Below are positions 61,398 through 64,000 of a stretch of DNA of 64,000 nucleotides, one piece after another. The position numbers and the translations under genes are program-made. Below the pieces are notes generated by a model. It was not told the DNA's origin, did not search any database, and saw only the letters and a list, made by a program, of their open reading frames with translations. Numbering within the stretch: the first letter of the stretch is position 1; every line of letters begins with the position of its first letter. Origin of the DNA: Acanthochlamys bracteata (Eukaryota > Streptophyta > Magnoliopsida > Pandanales > Velloziaceae); the NCBI GenBank assembly GCA_019914995.1, contig CM034140.1, positions 4,650,001 to 4,714,000 on the forward strand, in the 5' to 3' direction.

Positions 61398-62211
61398 AAA
61401 GAAATCTGGGAAAGATTTGGGGATTCTTCGTACCGAGATCGAACGCGTGAGTTCAAATAGGTACTGAAAATTTTTCGAAAATCCACCGCCGACGCCGCCG
61501 CCAACAACTGTCAATGGTGGTGGAACGATCCGAGCGCCGGTGACGGGGTTAACATTTTATGGATCGAGGATGGCTACATTGGTGTGTCTGAGTTCAACAA
61601 GCGGCCGTCCAAGATCGGGCTCGAGATCCACCAGATATCTTAGAAGCTCGCCAACCTTGCCAGAGCGAATGCACAATAGCTTGGAGGAAAAGAGGATCTC
61701 GCGAAGATGAACGCTGAATTAAAGTTCGACAGAGAACTCGGTACAGTAAAGAAAAACTGTAGTTCTCAGATCCATATTGTAGTTGAAACACGTGAACTCA
61801 CCGGAACTCCAAATCAGGCGAGAGAAACTGGAGTTCCGGTGAATTGAAACACGCCCTATATATAACCGTAAGTATAATACACTTCAATATGGATCTCAAT
61901 CCAAGTCTCAATAGCAAGACCGGACGAGGCCAGATTGAATCTAAAATAATAACATTTACGTTCAATCTAAAACAGATAGCTCACTGTCTTATGCTCCAGA
62001 TGGACCTGCTTGGACATTCCAAGTTATGCCCAGATTCAATACAAAAACAAATACATTTACAGTTCAGTGAGTTTACATCAGCCAACATTTTGAGTTCTCG
62101 ACAGTCCTTTGTTTTACAAAACAAGCCACCAGCAACCTCAAAAAAGAAAAAAAAAACACAAAACACAAAACAACAACAACCTGCAACAACATGACAGATT
62201 TTTGTTGCTCC

Positions 62212-62517
62212 TTAGAAGTTCTGCAATACTGACTTCCTGCAAAACAAAATCAGCAACAAATAAACGATTTCATCATAACACATGCACCATCATCAAACAA
62301 ACTTATTCCATTTACCAGCATAAACAATAAATAAAAAAGTAAATTTCCCAAAAATGAACATCACTCTTGTTCGATTTACCAACAACATTAACATCACACA
62401 CACATCACATACCACTACTAGACACGGCAGACATGGGTATAAGCCGTTTGCTGGTGGAACATACCTGGCCACAAACCGGATTGTTGTCTCTTGCTGCATT
62501 CCGAACGCTCCGAACAT
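62212..62517 (-). CDS. Candidate 25-codon spliced small ORF
   Basis: On the - strand, an exon begins after a CATTGCTAG acceptor and has ATG at 62517. It runs to AG|GTATGT (62465) and joins across an intron to 62236 after a TTTTGCAG acceptor, ending at TAA 62214-62212. CDS = complement(join(62212..62236, 62465..62517)). It encodes MFGAFGMQQETTIRFVARKS plus five residues. The splice signals are good and a CT-rich leader lies upstream (62640-63200). No family is recognised. It could be a real small peptide, an upstream frame, or a non-coding transcript. Confidence 0.3.
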
Positions 62518-62639
62518 ACCTAGCAATGCATTGAAACACATCAATCAATAAAATCGAAACCAAACAACACCCCTAAGTATCGATCAAATTGCTGCAATAT
62601 TACACTCTTGAAACCGTAGGTATGACCACTTCACATTAC

Positions 62640-63300
62640 TCATTCACATTCACATATTCGCATCTTTACATACTTTGAATCGGAAAATCTACCATTCCGA
62701 AAAATGTGACTGTTTTTTCCAATCGAAAACAAATTCAATCTCAAAAAACGAAATCCGTATCCAATCCGAGCAAAAGAAAGAAAATAGAAATCCAAAAATT
62801 TTTTGAAGTTCTTGTCGGTGAGATCTCACTGGAAAAGAAATCTCGGTGAGCTATCACCGGAATATACAAACAAAGAGAGAAAGAGTGAGAGAACGAGAGA
62901 GAGAAAATTGAAGCTTCCCGGAGGGGGAAACAGATGTCGCTCCGGCAGACACAGAGCTCGGGATCTCGCTCGGTACAGACAGATCCCCGCTGCTGCTCAA
63001 GCAACTGGAGAGAAGACGTAGAGAAAAAAACGAAAAAGAAAAAGAGAGAGAGCTAGAAACTTCGGCAGCGGCGGTGAACGATCGCGCCAGCTGCTTGGGA
63101 GGGGAGGCTTAATCGAGCTCGAGCGAGCGGTGGAGAAGAAGAGAAAGAAGTCATCACCACATAGCAGATGAGAAAAAAACATGATAAATGACATTTCTGC
63201 GCTCCTACATTACTTCAGCTTCTACTCCAACACGTTTGTTCTGATCGTTGGATCAAGCGATCCGACGGTTCAGAATTAATGTCGATAATGTATATATATC
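62640..63300 (-). promoter_or_regulatory. Probable promoter and 5' leader of a - strand transcript
   Basis: GC content rises here. On the - strand a TATATATAC stretch (about 63297-63289) is followed by a CT-rich leader with many CTCTCTCTTT-type runs, typical of plant 5' UTRs. No convincing long coding frame follows. The transcript would run toward 61.9 kb, up to the edge of the TIR element at 61856. Confidence 0.45.
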
Positions 63301-64000
63301 TGTATATATATGTATATTAATTATTAAATTTTGGGATATAAAGATCAAATTTGTTTTTTGAAAATAATTTCTAAAATATTTTTACTCAAAAAATTTATAT
63401 TTTTTTATAAATACTTTATAACGTTTTTTAAAAGCATCAAAATTTTGAAAAGAGAAAATAAAAATTAGAAGATAAACTGTGGTGCATACATATTTTTAGA
63501 TTAGGCCGTTGTGATCGTTTAAGCAAATTTTATTGATTTTGACAACCATGATGAATTATGAGTTGTCAAATTCAATTTTAAAAAGTTTCAGTTATGACTT
63601 ATGTTTTTGTATAAAATGAAACTTTGTTTAATCGGTCAGTAGTTAATAATACAAGAGGCAACCAACGAACTCACATTAAGTGTTTGTTTAGACATAGAAG
63701 TAATAAATATGAATAAATAAAAGTAAAAATAAATTATTTGTGTGAAGACGATAATGAGAGTAATAATTTATCTCATCTTATTTGAATATATTAATAAGAA
63801 TAATAAAGAGTAAACAAATAATCTTGTTTGATAATGAAAAGTAAATAAAAATAAATTTTATAAAATGTTGGAAATATTTTTTTATGTTTTTTATTAATCA
63901 AAGCAGATTTTTAAGTTTGGAGATGTTTAGCTATAAAAGTTGTGAAGAAAATAGATAAAACCGTGAATAAAACGAAAGAGAACCCATTGACGACGAGAGC
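63301..64000. other. No gene recognised
   Basis: AT-rich; 63330-63480 has phrases of the GCGTTTGG MITE family without clear ends. Confidence 0.4.

Larger units (their letters stand above)
59362..61856. mobile_element. Gene-carrying TIR transposon, PIF/Harbinger-like (Pack-type)
   Basis: The left end GGGCGTGTTTCAAATACCCG and the reverse complement of the right end GGGCGTGTTTCAATTCACCG share 13 identical terminal bases. They stay alignable for about 34 bases (both reach AACT...AGTTTC). TAT immediately flanks both ends, a 3-bp target duplication as made by PIF/Harbinger transposases. The interior has a 48-bp tandem repeat near the left end, AT-rich filler, and reverse-oriented pieces of an IQD gene. 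No transposase was found, so the element is non-autonomous. The end sequence is shared with the MITE at 12303-12597. Confidence 0.8.

Overview
This is plant nuclear DNA, most likely from a eudicot. It is very AT-rich, its genes are split by many introns, and its protein-coding genes belong to land-plant families. The intergenic space is filled with MITEs, retroelement fossils and microsatellites. I could not name the species from the sequence.

Three intact genes stand out. (1) A CIPK3-type CBL-interacting protein kinase lies on the + strand, with its CDS at 14834-23672. It has 14 coding exons, all split in phase 0, and encodes 443 residues. Its first intron is 4.6 kb and it probably has a 5' UTR leader beginning near 13.2 kb. 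(2) A canonical calmodulin lies on the - strand at 33519-35575. It has two exons and encodes 149 residues, with the classic plant intron in the Gly-26 codon. (3) An RraA-like / HMG-aldolase-family protein with a plastid-type N-terminal extension lies on the - strand at 51489-52825. It has three exons, encodes 281 residues, and its first intron appears to be of the GC-AG type. A fourth transcribed-looking locus with a 25-codon spliced ORF may lie on the - strand at about 61.9-63.3 kb. CIPK and calmodulin both act in Ca2+ signalling, but nothing here suggests co-regulation.

Layout: 1-430, edge of a decayed Ty3/gypsy element; 0.4-7.6 kb, gene-poor; 8.0-9.6 kb, Ty1/copia fossil of SIRE type; 10.9-12.6 kb, two TIR elements; 13.2-23.9 kb, CIPK; 24-27 kb, MITE-rich; 27.2-31.8 kb, second Ty1/copia fossil interrupted by a 1.1-kb segment carrying a PP2A-B55 gene fragment; 33.2-35.8 kb, calmodulin; 36-48 kb, MITEs, a tandem duplication, gene fragments (including a ZIFL transporter exon) and possible CACTA ends; 49.8-50.4 kb, TIR element; 51.5-53.0 kb, RraA-like gene; 55-59 kb, repeats and a perfect 172-bp palindrome; 59.36-61.86 kb, a 2.5-kb TIR element carrying pieces of an IQD (calmodulin-binding) gene.

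The most notable non-genic find is that last element. It has matching terminal inverted repeats, 3-bp target duplications and captured host gene sequence. Its end sequence is shared with a 295-bp MITE at 12303-12597, so one PIF/Harbinger-like family appears here both as a gene-carrying form and as a miniature form.
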